Program-made: the position numbers and the translations under genes
Notes under the pieces: generated by a model
Databases searched by the model: none
What the model saw: only the letters and a program-made list of their open reading frames with translations
Told to the model about the DNA's origin: nothing
Shown here: piece after piece, positions 11,434 to 23,633 of the stretch
Layout: each line of letters opens with the position of its first letter
Numbering within the stretch: the first letter of the stretch is position 1
Assembly: GCF_048544455.1 (NCBI RefSeq)
Contig: NC_133538.1
Coordinates: 456,705,311-456,769,310, forward strand
Source: Silene latifolia
Taxonomy: Eukaryota > Streptophyta > Magnoliopsida > Caryophyllales > Caryophyllaceae
Direction: 5' to 3'
Length of the DNA: 64,000 nt

Positions 11434-12410
11434 TGTGGGAAATAATCTGTATACTTCCCTTAAAATTGAAGGATTATAACGAATTTAATTAAGACGATCA
11501 CAAATCATAAATAAAATACATAAACAAAATAAAGGATTCAGAAATAACCTTCGGTCCTAGAAAATATGGCCTAAGAACAATATCAAAGTAGATATTCGCC
11601 TATCAGTTGCACCCAAGATGATATGAGATATGCCCTTCTGATTATGCTAGAAATCGATCCAAAATTTTCTATAAAATTTAGGTTTTTGTGTTTTTTCTGA
11701 TGAGAAGAGGCAAAAGCAATTAGTAGAAAAATTAGGTTAAAAAGTCTCTCCCTCATCACCCTATACAACCGAGTATATAGATGATTAGGGTAGATTTTCT
11801 TATTTTATTTTTTCGGCCCATATGCTAACCGAAATAAGAGAGGTCCATTTCTTTTTTTTTTTGGTTTTTACAAAAAATGTATAAAATGTGTAAATTGTCA
11901 TCTAGTGAGGATCGAACTTATGACCTCTTGGTTTGTGTACCCTCACTATTACCACTATGACACATACAACTTGTTGATATTAAATATAACTGATTACATT
12001 TAATTACGAATTAACAGATTAATTCGTCCAAGCTAACATTACATACATTTAATTAAATATAACTTATCATATTTAATTTACGAATTCACAGTTAATTCGT
12101 CTCAACTAATATTATTTAATCTTCATTAAATAATTGTCTCATCAACACATTGACTAACTGTTTAGTCATATTAGGCATCAATGTGATCATATTTCTATAA
12201 CCACATCTCTTAAACACATCCTATAGGTGTGACCTTTAGGGACCATTGATCACCATATCCGTATGATAATAACGTCAAACTTTCTAGCAAGCCAATCGTT
12301 ATTAGGTAAACGTTAATCAACTGATTAAATATACGAAGTATACCCTTGTGAACCTGTAAGAGATTTACAAATGTTATCACACTAATTTGTGGAGGACACA
12401 AGCTCCAACA
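11434..12410 (-). repeat. Copia-1 5' LTR
   Basis: 977 bp, paired with 4037-5005. It ends next to TAACA at 12411-12415, the target-site duplication. Confidence 0.92.
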
Positions 12411-14131
12411 TAACATCCTTCCTTGTGAAAGACTACAAAAATGTAAATTCAGCTGACAATCCAACAATATCCACAATCTCATTAGTAATCCAAAACTCAG
12501 CGAACCGTTACTCTCATAATTCATGAGAGCAAGCTAAAATGGCAACAAGGCAAGAAGACTCAAGTATAAGGCAACCAATTCATCCAACAACCAACATATG
12601 AAAGGACAATCATACTCAAAGACAAATCCTCGACCCTAGTCCCGCGACGGGTCATCGGTCAAATCGAGGCTGATCGGTTTAAACCTAGCTTGACCAAACT
12701 CATTTGGTCAAATTGGCCCAGCTCAGAGTCTTGGCCTACTTTGGCCCAAATCACAAAATTCATCACAATATCATTCTCATGCCATTTCCAATTTCTATCA
12801 TGTGAAAAACTATCAACATAAGGAAATATATTCCAACTTAAAAAATATCCTATTCAATTAAATTCTCACATAATAATGATTACCCACATGCCAAAATACC
12901 AAAATACATAAATACATGAACCATAGGCCCAAAACATCAAACAATAGACCCAAGACCCGACCCAAAGTGACGGGTCAAAGTCCGGGCCGGACCCACCGGG
13001 CCTGCCGGGCCTGCCGCGCCCATTCACGGGCTGTTTTGGGCGGTTTTTCCGCCCCTTTTCCCTTTTTCCTACCAAAATCCGTTTCAAGCTCAATTTAATA
13101 CCGTCTCAAGCAACAATCAACAATACCCATTTCATTTCAATACTCAAGTATATGAAATAACCACAAATTAGTAAACTTTAACAACACAAGTCATGTGAAA
13201 AATGAACTAACACATTATCAATCACCTAAACACTTAACAAACAACAAACACAACATCTATGTGACATTAAATCGTCGAGTAACTCAGAATAGTTACCTTA
13301 AACTAGCAAAGAGACAAGTAATAACTTGAGAAAGCTTCTAAAGACCGAAATTATGCATCATCTTCCACAATATATGAGTCTCCTAACTCATCTTCATATT
13401 CTTCATCTATAAGAACAACAAAAACACATAAATTAGTCCTAAATTCGAAACCCTAAAAAGATAAGACCCGAAACTAAATTGGGGGAAATGAAAATGAAGC
13501 TTACTAGGAGATGAGGAATGAAAAGAGGATTCCAAGCATACAATTTTTATGAAATTTGGTGGAGAAATGGAGGAATTATGAAGGATTTAGGGATTGTAAG
13601 GGGGTTATTTTGAGAGGAATTTGGTGTTTGATGAAAGGAAGAGAGAGAGTGAATTATGGAGGAAATGAAAATTGAAAGAGGGGACAAATGGAGGAGAGGT
13701 GGCCGGTCAAATGGCAAGGGGAAGGTTGGTCAATTGTTTACGTTTTGGGTTTGCTTCGACGGTAATTAGAAATATTCGTCGAACGCGATTTCCGAGAATA
13801 TTAAAGTTCTTAAACACGATTTTACTAAAAGATTAAGTATTCATATGCCCAATATCCAAACTCGTTTACCCAATGACCGTAAGAAATGGGAAAATCCCAA
13901 TATTACGACTTTTATCAGAAATCTATTTTATCAAAGTAAAAGGTTTAAATATAGTTTAAATTACTTTTAAACATTTCTAAACTATCAAAAGTGATTACAT
14001 TACTTCAAACTAAAATAAAATTATATTTTATCAAATTATTATTATTTCAAATAAATTAATATTAAATTAAAATGGATTAAAATATTACTTTTAAAATATA
14101 ATAAGGGTCTTCAAATTTACGGGGTGTTACA
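12411..14131 (-). repeat. Tekay-1 3' LTR, inner fragment
   Basis: It matches about 20392-22140 almost throughout and ends GGGGTGTTACA at 14131 beside the polypurine tract. It includes a GC-rich block near 12960-13030 with repeated CGGGCCTGC. Identical small ORFs in both LTR copies (12866-13093 and 20831-21070) reflect this duplication, not a gene. Confidence 0.9.
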
Positions 14132-14620
14132 ATCATCCCTCCTTTTAAGAAGTTTCGTCCCCGAAACTTAGAAGAAGGAACATTGTATATATGTAAGTCT
14201 TTCTCTTTAAATCAATTAATCAACATCTTCAAAACATGAACTTATGAAAATATACGTGTCCTTTCATTGGAACGGAAATATCCTCGTCGGTCGCCCGAGA
14301 ACACCAACATTCCAAATCGAAACAAAAATACATTTTTACGCCAACAACTGAGAAAACTAATTATCGGACGTCTCCAATAACGAGCCTTAACACTCATTGA
14401 CGTTAAAACCAGTGGGAAAACATTAAAACATTTTCAAAAACCTTTAGTTCGAAACTCTTCAATAAGGATAATGACTTCACTAATCATGACTAAACTCTAA
14501 CTACGGCTCTTATACAACTAAGCAATGACTACTAACGCGGAGAATATTCCTGGGAAGGAGAGGAACACTCGAAAGGATAGCTAAAACTCACAAGGATTAG
14601 ATAAAGGAACGGAAAGTACC
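14132..14620 (-). other. Tekay-1 3' non-coding region with polypurine tract
   Basis: On the minus strand the sequence reads AAAAGGAGGGATGAT immediately before the LTR start TGTAACACCCC. The rest, between the LTR and the end of pol, shows no coding potential. Confidence 0.75.
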
Positions 14621-15016
14621 TCACGAGAAGAGTTCGGGATATTTAGCTAACATAGAAGATTCAGGCTCCCAAGTTTCTTCTTCGACATTTCCACAACGCC
14701 AAAGGATAGGAACTAGGGGCACCACTTTGTTTCTAAGTTGCTTGTTTGCCCTTTCGAGGATTCGGATCGGCCTTTCTTCTAAAGCCAAGTTAGGTTCCAT
14801 ATCTGGGATTTCTTCTTGAATAACATGGCTCGGATCACTAATGTACTTCCTCAACTGAGATACATGGAAGACATTATGAACCTTGCTCAAATTCAGGGGC
14901 AACTCTAAACGGTAAGCAATGGGACCAATCTTCTCAAGCACACGGAAAGGTCCAATGTATTTGGGACTCAGCTTTCCTTTCACACCAAAACGTTTCACCC
15001 CTTTCATAGGTGACAC
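14621..15016 (-). pseudogene. pol: Tekay-1 integrase C-terminus with chromodomain
   Basis: The 131-residue open segment begins within the integrase C-terminal domain. It contains GPFRVLEKIGPIAYRLELP and VFHVSQLRKY, both typical of gypsy integrase tails. It ends with a chromodomain-like tail (NVEEETWEPESSMLAKYPELF). Chromodomains of this type direct chromoviruses to particular chromatin. It is in the same frame as the segment at 15122-15436, separated by two CAG-to-TAG type stops near 15085 and 15122. Confidence 0.85.
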
Positions 15017-15121
15017 CTTAAGGAATACTCGATCATCAACCTCAAAGGCAAGTGGTCGACGACGGGCATCAGCATACGATTTCTATCGGTCTTGAATGGC
15101 TTTCATACGCTCTCGAATGAC

Positions 15122-15436
15122 CTAAACCTGATTGATGGTCTCAGTCACCAAATCGGGTCCCAACACATGAGCATCTTGAACTTGATCCCAACAAACTGGA
15201 CTATGGCACTTCCTACCATACAAAGCTTCATAAGGTGACATCTTGATAGAAGTATGATAGCTATTGTTGCAGGATAATTCAACAAGAGGTAAGCACTTCT
15301 CCCAAGAAGTGTGGAAGTCTAAAGCACAAGCACGGAGGAGGTCCTCTAAAGTCTGGATAGTCCTCTCAGTCTGTCCATCTGTAGCGGCATAAAAAGTGGT
15401 ACTCATCAGTAGCTTACTACCCATGGCTTCTTGCAA
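15122..15436 (-). pseudogene. pol: Tekay-1 integrase core, third acidic residue segment
   Basis: It contains ATDGQTERTIQTLEDLLRAC with the catalytic glutamate, then YHTSIKMSPYEALYGRKC, typical of Ty3/gypsy integrase. A frameshift separates it from the segment at 15406-15729 and a premature stop ends it at 15122. Confidence 0.85.
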
Positions 15437-15729
15437 AGCGCCCGAAACGGGAACGAGAATCTCGGGTCACGATCTGAAACTATATCCTTAGGCACTCCAT
15501 GGTAGCGTACTATCTCCTTCACGTAGGCACCAGCTACGACATCTAATCTCCATGTCTCCTTGATAGGTATAAACCTAGCACATTTGGTCAATAGATCTAC
15601 AACCACCCAAACCGCATCTTTTCCGCTAGCAGCCTTAGGTAAAGCCATCACAAAGTCCATGGAGATGGACTCCCATTTCCAAAGGGGAACATCCAAAGGT
15701 TGTAGCAAACCCCGGGTTTCGATGCTCAA
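15406..15729 (-). pseudogene. pol: Tekay-1 integrase core, first two acidic residues
   Basis: It carries the first two core aspartates (VWVVVDLLTKCARF and DIVSDRDPRF). It is shifted one frame relative to both neighbours. A small indel in the C/G tract near 15713 breaks its link to the RNase H/zinc-finger segment. Confidence 0.85.
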
Positions 15730-16828
15730 TCTTCACTTTCCGATTGGTAAGACACTTGCTAACATACTCTAGGACATCAATCTTCATCCTAGGCCACCAA
15801 AACTGTAATCTCAAGTCTTTATACATCTTGTCACCACCAGGATGAATAGAGTAAGGAGAAAGGTGAGCTTCATCAAGGATCTTCTTCCTCAACTCGGCTA
15901 CTCTCGGAACATACATCCTGCCTTGGTAACGAAGGTATCCATCACTATCCACCACACATTCCTTAGCTTGCCCAAGTTGGATTTTTGCTTGAATGGACTT
16001 GAAAGTAGCATCCTCAGGTAGGCAAGTACGGATCTCACGGTAAAAGTCGGGTTCTGCACTAAAGGCACTAAGATTGTCAAAGCCCTTCCCAACAAGGCTT
16101 ATCCCTAACTTTTGAAATTCCGTGGTTAGTTCATCAGGTAACACAGGGATAGTGCTCACAGAGTGACTAGTCTTCCTACTCAAAGCATCGGCCACCACAT
16201 TTGCTTTCCCTTCATGATAAATCAACTCGGCATCATAATCATTCACCAACTCTAGCCATCTTCTTTGCCTCATATTCAATTCTTTCTGGGTAAAGATACA
16301 CCTCAAACTCTTATGATCGGTATAAATGCGGCAATGAACTCCAATAAGGTAATGCCTCCATGTCTTCAAGGCATGTACCACGGCGGCTAATTCAAGATCA
16401 TGAGTCGGATATTTCACCTCGTGAACCCTCAGTTGTCGAGAAGCATAAGCAATAACCCTTCGGTTTTGAATCAAGACACAACCTAGGCCATGCTTTGAAG
16501 CATCACAATAAACATCGTAGTCCACACCATCCTCAGGTAAGGTCAACACCGGAGCGGTAGTCAACCTAGTCTTCAACTCTAAGAAGGCATTCTCACACTC
16601 ATCGGTCCACACATACTTAGACTCCTTCTGCAACAATTGAGTCATCGGTCTAGCTAACTTAGATAAATATTTCACAAATCGACGATAATAACCCGCCAAA
16701 CCGAGAAAGCTTCGAATCTCAGTCACATTTTTCGGACTCTTCCAATCAACAATGGCCTCAATCTTAGAAGGATCTACCATAACACCATCTTTGCATTTGA
16801 CATGTCCAAGAAAAGTTACTTGATGCAA
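15635..16828 (-). pseudogene. pol: Tekay-1 RT end, RNase H and integrase zinc finger
   Basis: The 397-residue segment starts in the RT connection ([34 protein letters not shown]). RNase H follows ([42 protein letters not shown], then VVADALSRK). The integrase zinc finger comes next ([14 protein letters not shown]). The final CxxC is damaged: CLTN stands where CLTC is usual. It is in the same frame as the gag-RT ORF, separated by one TAG at 16850-16852. Confidence 0.88.
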
Positions 16829-16849
16829 CCAAAATTCACATTTCGAGAA

Positions 16850-19087
16850 CTAAGCATACCACTTTTGACGATGTAGATTGTCTAAGATGATACGGAGGTG
16901 TAGGGCATGTTCTTCATCATTCTTTGAGAAAATCAAGATATCATCAATGAACACCACCACACACTTATCGAGGTATTCACTAAAGGTACGATTCATTTGA
17001 TCCATGAAGATAGCCGGAGCATTAATCAATCCGAAAGGCATCACTTTAAATTCGAAATGACCATATCTCGTGCTGAAAGCAGTCTTAGGAATATCGGACT
17101 CACGCACCGGAATTTGATGATAACCCGATCGGAGGTCAATCTTGGAAAAAGTAGAAGCACCACGTAATTGGTCAAAGAGATCATCAATTCGTGGAAGAGG
17201 ATACTTGTTCTTGATTGTCACACGATTGAGTTCACGATAATCAATGCAAAGTCGCATAGATCCATCCTTTTTCTTCACAAAGAAGACGGGGGAACCCCAA
17301 GGAGAAGCACTAGGCCTAATAAAGCCTTTCTCAATCAAGTCATCAAGTTGAACTCTCAACTCCTTCAATTCGGAAGGTGCCATACGATAAGGAGCTTTAG
17401 CAATAGGACCGGTTCCGGGAGCTAGGTCAATAGAAAATTCAACATCTCTTTCAGGAGGAATTCCAGGTAATTCATCGGGAAATACATCCGGAAATTCACA
17501 AACAATGGGAACATCCTTCAAGGGAGGAAGAGAAGGAGAATTAGAAGTAGTCACTACACATAGGAATGCTTGATGACCCTTCTTCAAAGAATTCACCATC
17601 TTCATAGCTGAGATCAACTTCACACCTGTTTGCTTTCTAACCCCTTGATAAGATACGCGAGTACCCAAAGGGCTTTTAAGAACAATCTTTTGATCTCGAC
17701 AATCAAATCGAGCATGATAGGTAGATAACCAATCCATGCCCAAAATAACATGAAACTCCTCAAGTGGAAATCGAAGGAGATTAGCCGGGAAAATAGATTC
17801 CTCTATTGATATAGGGACATCCGAATAAAAATAAGAACAAGAGAAGATGTCGCCGGAGGGTAAAGATATTGATGTACTATCTCCAAGTGAAGGTTCAAGA
17901 GGTAACTTGTCGGAGAATTTCATCGATATAAATGACAAAGAAGCACCGGTATCAAATAAAACCAAACAAGGGACATCAAATATTAAGAACGTACCAGTGA
18001 CTATGTCTGGGTGTGCCTCAGCCTCAGCACGGCTCATCACAAAGATGCGACCTCTCGGCCTCTCAGGAACAGCAGGAGTAGTAGTAGTCTTCTTCTCAGG
18101 ACACTCATTAGCCTTGTGTCCAGGCTTGTTACAGGAGAAACATACAAATTGCTTATCAAAGCAACCAATTCCGGGATGTAAAGGCTTCTTACAATGATAG
18201 CACATACGACCCTTAGGATTTTTGTCGTTGCTAGGAGATAGAACACGAGCACCTTGATTTGCTTGTCCACTCGGAACAAACCTCTTCTTGTTAGGATAAG
18301 AGGGGGAAGAAGTAGGCACAAAGGGTCTAGAAGGAGCAACATAAGGCCTAGAAGTGGAGTAGAGTGGCCTCTTGCTAAGGGAAGTACGAGAAGCACGAGC
18401 CTCTTCATCAATAGCCCGAATAGAGCTCTCGGCCCATAATGCATGATCATAGATTGAGACAAAGGAAGTAGAATACCTACGGATCAAGCTCTTAAGCTTT
18501 GGAGTAAGCTTGTCAAGGTAAAAGAAAGCCTTTTCTTCTTCATTTTTGACAAGTCTAGAAGCATAGTGAGCAAGTTCATTGAACTTGTCGGTAAAGGCTT
18601 GGACAGAAAGACTTCCTTGCTTCAAATTCATAAACTCTTTAAGCCTTTGTTGTTTCAGCTCTTTTGGATAGAACTTAGTCTCAATTAGATCCTTAAAGCG
18701 ATCCCAACCAAAACCAGGCTCAAGAGTGGAAGTAGGACTAGTCATGGTCCACCATCTATCAGCTTCTTTCACAAGGAAGTGAGAAGCCAATTTCACCTTG
18801 TCCTCTTCACGAACATCATACAAGACAAAGCTCTTCTCCAATTCCCGAAACCATTCGGTGAGTGCCACCGGGTCTACTTCACCACCATAAGTTTGAGTCT
18901 TGTTTCGAGTCAATTGACTTGCCACCCAAGTGTAAGAATCGGGTCTATCACCTTCTGGAAACTGAGGAGGGGGAGGAGGAGCTGGTTGGTTTTGCTGATT
19001 CTGAAGAATCTGAGTAAGAGCTTGCAAGATTGCATTATCTATGGATCTTGGAGGAGCCATCTTGCAAAAGAGAACATTGGTTAGCAC
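16850..19087 (-). pseudogene. gag-pol: Tekay-1 Gag, protease and reverse transcriptase
   Basis: A 745-residue continuous frame. Translation probably begins at the internal [15 protein letters not shown] (about 19060). The Gag domain carries a retrotransposon capsid motif (WWTMTSPTS...[14 protein letters not shown] near residue 112). The zinc knuckle [14 protein letters not shown] is near residue 316. The protease active site [14 protein letters not shown] is near residue 378. The RT has [16 protein letters not shown] and catalytic [13 protein letters not shown] near residue 718. The frame stops at TAG (16850-16852) where [10 protein letters not shown] is expected to continue, so the stop is a mutation and not the true end. 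This segment would supply capsid and the enzyme copying the element RNA. Confidence 0.9.
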
Positions 19088-19222
19088 CTAACAAATATCA
19101 ATCACAAAGAGACTACAACATAAGGTCCTAAGTCTACCCATCCTACCCATCTCTCAAGTTTATTATTTTAAGGTCAAGTTATTTATATTGGGGGTGCACA
19201 AATGTGCGTCGGGAGAAAATAT

Positions 19223-19234
19223 GCTCTGATACCA
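19223..19234 (-). other. Tekay-1 primer binding site (initiator tRNA-Met)
   Basis: The minus strand reads TGGTATCAGAGC two bases from the 5' LTR end. Confidence 0.9.
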
Positions 19235-19236
19235 AC

Positions 19237-22140
19237 TGTGACACCCTCATTCATTGCGGAAAAGTAAACACGTAATTCTAGAATAAAACTGCATGGATAT
19301 GTTTGTAATAGGTTCATTTGGGTAAAAACCTGTAATTTTTAAAACCTGAACCTGTTATAAAGATATCCAAATTGAAAGGTGTCAAAACATACAAGGTCTA
19401 AATAGAAGTTTCATAACATAACCATCGCTAAAGTCGCGAATAGCAAAGTTATACAACCAAATGTAAAGAGGGAGACATATGTCCCTAAAATGTATGTGAC
19501 ATAAGAACTTGTATAAGAGTCTCTACAAATAAAACCAAATCTAAGTAAGTCCCAAGGTTACTTTGCTCGCTAGCTCGTCCATGAACCCCATATAAGCATC
19601 ATCATACCTGTCGATCGCATTTTATACAAATACGAAAGCCACAGTCAGTGGGGAGTAACTCCGAGTTCTCCCAGCCACGAAATGTCATAATTAATATGTA
19701 AACATAAGAATATGAATATGAATAACGCACAGCCTTAGCATATAGATGTTAGGCAATCGTGCTTATCATGTGAACAACAATATAACAACACATAGTCCTA
19801 GCATGTGAATACTAGACCGACTCATACTACACTATCATGTGAATCACATAACATCCAGAACTCCAAACTCTATCAACCCTAGCCGGCTTGCATCTCACCT
19901 TCTATGATTCATAGAATCATCAAACAAGAAAGGACAATATATCTAGAGACAAGCATAAGTTCCTAGTACAATAAATAGTCACTCTGTAACTCGAGTCTAT
20001 ACCACGAGTAAGGTAAACACCCTAGTCCTAACGTTGCGCAGACCTAGCGACATGCGGAAAACTACCGCATCCAAGACCCATGATAACAACACATGAGTAC
20101 CCCTAAGGAGTCCACCAAAGGGTTGGCTAGTACTTAAGCTGACTACATACTTCTAAGAGTACGTCAGGAAGTCATACCCTAACTTGGATATAAACCCACC
20201 AAGCTAAGACACAAAGGCTATCAAGCGGTGAACATACACTCGACAAAGACTATAAGGGCCTATCTATGACGATGGTCTAAGATACCAACACCACACAAGA
20301 CAAGTAGGACACCCACTTAACCATAAGAGGGGCAAAGAGTCCAAACTGGCAACATAAATACTTATACTCAAATCAAGGACTCTAGGATAACATCCTTCCT
20401 TGTGAAAGACTACAAAAATGTAAATTCGGCTGACAATCCAACAATATCCACAATCTCATTAGTAATCCAAAACTCAGCGAACCGTTACTCTCATAATTCA
20501 TGAGAGCAAGCTAAAATGGCAACAAGGCAAGAAGACTCAAGTATAAGGCAACCAATTCATCCAACAACCAACATATGAAAGGACAATCATACTCAAAGAC
20601 AAATCCTCGACCCTAGTCCCGCGACGGGTCATCGGTCAAATCGAGGCTGACCGGTTTAAACCTAGATTGACCAAACTCATTTGGTCAAATTGGCCCAGCT
20701 CAGAGTCTTGGCCTACTTTGGCCCAAATCACAAAATTCATCACAATATCATTCTCATGCCATTTCCAATTTCTATCATGTGAAAAACTATCAACATAAAG
20801 ATATATATTCCAACTTAAAAAATATCCTATTCAATTAAATTCTCGCATAATAATGATTACCCACATGCCAAAATACCAAAATATATAAATACATGAACCA
20901 TAGGCCCAAAACATCAAACAATAGACCCAAGACCCGACCCAAAGTGACGGGTCAAAGTCCGGGCCAGACCCTCCGGGCCTGCCGGGCCTGCCGCGCCCAT
21001 TCACGGGCTGTTTTGGGCGGTTTTTCCGCCCCTTTTCCCTTTTTCCTACCAAAATCCGTTTCAAGCTCAATTTAATACCGTCTCAAGCAACAATCAACAA
21101 TACCCATTTCATTTCAATACTCAAGTATATGAAATAACCACAAATTAGTAAACTTTAACAACACAAGTCATATGAAAAACGAACTAACACATTATCAATC
21201 ACCTAAACACTTAACAAACAACAAACACAACATCTATGTGACATTAAATCGTCGAGTAACTCAGAATAGTTACCTTAAACTAGCAAAGAGACAAGTAATA
21301 ACTTGAGAAAGCTTCTAAAGACCGAAATTATGCATCATCTTCCACAATATATGAGTCTCCTAACTCATCTTCATATTCTTCACCTATAAGAACAACAAAA
21401 ACACATAAATTAGTCCTAAATTCGAAACCCTAAAAAGATAAGACCCAAAACTAAATTGGGGGAAATGAAAATAAAGCTTACTAGGAGATGAGGAATGAAA
21501 AGAGGATTCCAAGCATACAATTTTTATGAAATTTGGTGGAGAAATGGAGGAATTATGAAGGATTTAGGGATTGTAAGGGGGTTATTTTGAGAGGAATTTG
21601 GTGTTTGATGAAAGGAAGAGAGAGAGTGAATTATGGAGGAAATGAAAATTAAAAGAGGGGACAAATGGAGGAGAGGTGGCCGGTCAAATGGCAAGAGGAA
21701 GGTTGGTCAATTGTTTATGTTTTGGGTTTGCTTCGACGGTAATTAGAAATATTCGTCGAACGCGATTTCCGAGAATATTAAAGTTCTTAAACACGATTTT
21801 ACTAAAAGATTAAGTACTCATATGCCCAATATCCAAACTCGTTTACCCAACGACCGTAAGAAATGGGAAAATCCCAATATTACGACTTTTATCAGAAATC
21901 TATTTTATCAAAGTAAAAGGTTTAAATATAGTTTAAATTACTTTTAAACATTTCTAAACTATCAAAAGTGATTACATTACTTCAAACTAAAATAAAATTA
22001 TATTTTATCAAATTATTATTATTTCATTTTCTCAAAAAAAAAATTTATTATTATTTCAAATAAATTAATATTAAATTAAAATGGATTAAAATATTACTTT
22101 TAAAATATAATAAAGGTCTTCAAATTTACGGGGTGTTACA
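19237..22140 (-). repeat. Tekay-1 5' LTR (2.9 kb)
   Basis: The plus-strand ends are TGTGACACC and GGTGTTACA, inverted copies with one mismatch. It matches the split 3' LTR at 3580-4036 and 12411-14131. Near 22036 it holds about 30 extra bases not found in the other LTR. The following bases (TTTAT) may be the target duplication, whose partner is outside the window. Confidence 0.92.
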
Positions 22141-22295
22141 TTTATTTTCTCTTGGACTATTTATTGGTGCTACTTATGCTTGTGTGTAGCACATGCACTA
22201 CTTTTTGATTTAATGTTACGCGCTTTAAGTTGTATTGATTGTGATTTGTGTGCGCATTTGTTTTAAATGCGGGAAACTTGCTCTCCAGTTGAGTA

Positions 22296-22325
22296 CTTGA
22301 TCGAGTGCTGGTAGGCTCGATCGAG
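22296..22325 (+). repeat. CTCGATCGAG palindrome pair in Athila-B
   Basis: CTTGATCGAG (22296-22305) and CTCGATCGAG (22316-22325) start 20 bases apart. A degenerate copy (CTCCAGTTGAG) precedes them. Confidence 0.7.
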
Positions 22326-23316
22326 TACCCACGCTTTCTGGGTCAGAAACGTGCCAGACGATGATAGGAATTGTGCGGTTGTTTATTTTCCCTTATTTTT
22401 GCAGCTGGTTTGGGGGAACTCATATGCTCTTACCCAGTATTCTCTTCCCTTGTACCTTCTTTTATTGTATTATCTCTAGTTACTTCCCATTCCTCTTGTT
22501 AATTGTGCCATTTCGGTTGCTGAAATTTTTTGTGTGATTGTTAGGCTGTAGGCGTCACAATGAGGACACTGTGTCATTTAGGTTTGGGGAAGGAGTCTTT
22601 AATTAAGTTGTGTGATTTACTTATTGTTGTGTGCATTTACATCAAAATCCATAAAAATTTAAAAAAAATTCAAAATACAAAAACATGTTTTTCTTTTGTT
22701 TTAGGTCGAGTCTTGGTGAATTTAATAACAACGATGTTAAATTGCATTGTTTTTGCATTTGAATCCCATTTAGTTGTCCATGTACTTTGTTTTGACCCGT
22801 TATTCATGGAAACAAATCTCATAATTCAAGTCTTAATCGTATTGACATGCCTTATATATGATAATTATATTTGACACAATTATGTTGGTAAACTACTTAA
22901 ATTCTAAGGTCTATAGAGCTTCCTAGGCCAGGAACATCAATAAACTGGTCTCATTGTCAATTAGGCTTGAGTGTGATTTCTGCTTGTGGAATGTGTAATA
23001 TCAAACTGCATAAGTGTGACATTGATTTCTTGGTACTTTTATTGCTTTCATTTGACTAAGTACATGTGGATAGGCGGTTCTTATCGTTCAAATAAGCCTT
23101 ACATTATCCTTTTGTTTAGCCTGTTTGAACCCTTGTAGCCAACTTTAAATTACATCATATAGCTACAATCCAAGAATTTGCCTACCTTATCGGGACAGTC
23201 GCATTTGCTTGTTTATCATGTCTATTTTACTACTTTGGTTGGGATTGGGATTATTATTGTCAATTGTGGGTGTAATAGAATTATTTAGCAATTGTGTTTT
23301 ATGCTTGTGTTGGAAA

Positions 23317-23409
23317 AAGAAAAATATGAAGCAAAAGAAAAAGAAGAAAAAAAAAGAAGGAAAAGAAAAAATCGAAAAGAATTAAAAAGAGAAAAAGAAA
23401 AAAAATTGA
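23317..23409 (+). repeat. Purine-rich tract in the Athila-B 3' region
   Basis: About 90 bases made almost only of A and G on the element sense strand. A similar tract occupies the same relative place in Athila-A at about 46310-46456. Confidence 0.7.
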
Positions 23410-23633
23410 TTGCTTCATTTGGTTTTGTCAAGAATCAAAAGGATGGTTGATTGAGTCTAATGCATACTTGGAGAGTACTTCATTTGCTCTCATGTGTTCT
23501 AAAGTTGAGATTATTTCTCTAAGTTGGGTTCATTTGTTATTATAAGATTTTTTTTTGGTAGAAGGTAAGTTCTTCTCATTAAGCACAAAAGCAACTATTA
23601 CAAACTAAGGACAATAATAATTAAGAGTAGCTC

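Larger units (their letters stand above)
4037..12410 (-). mobile_element. Copia-1: complete Ty1/copia element with decayed genes
   Basis: This 8374-bp minus-strand element has LTRs at 4037-5005 and 11434-12410. The termini are TGTTGGAG...TCCCACA on its own strand, and perfect TAACA duplications lie at 4032-4036 and 12411-12415. The primer site for initiator tRNA-Met lies at 11420-11431. The polypurine tract (AAGTGGGAGTT on the minus strand) abuts the 3' LTR. The order gag-protease-integrase-RT-RNase H is typical of copia. By eye the two LTRs differ at roughly two to three percent of positions. The pol frame has stop codons, small indels and an RNase H deletion. Confidence 0.92.
3580..22140 (-). 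mobile_element. Tekay-1: Ty3/gypsy chromovirus (Del/Tekay-like), nested and inactive
   Basis: This minus-strand LTR retrotransposon has its 5' LTR at 19237-22140. The 3' LTR is split between 3580-4036 and 12411-14131. A primer site complementary to initiator tRNA-Met (GCTCTGATACCA on the plus strand, 19223-19234) adjoins the 5' LTR. The polypurine tract (AAAAGGAGGGATGAT on the minus strand) adjoins the 3' LTR at 14132. Domain order on the minus strand is Gag, protease, RT, RNase H, integrase, chromodomain. The two LTRs differ at few positions by eye, so the element is fairly young, yet pol has nonsense and frameshift lesions. Tat-1 and Copia-1 inserted into its 3' LTR. The outermost about 700 bp of that LTR are left of the window. 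Confidence 0.85.

Noticed and set aside
12866..13093. ORF repeated at 20831-21070
   Set aside because: Both copies lie in the two LTRs of Tekay-1. Conservation comes from LTR duplication and the sequence has no domain.
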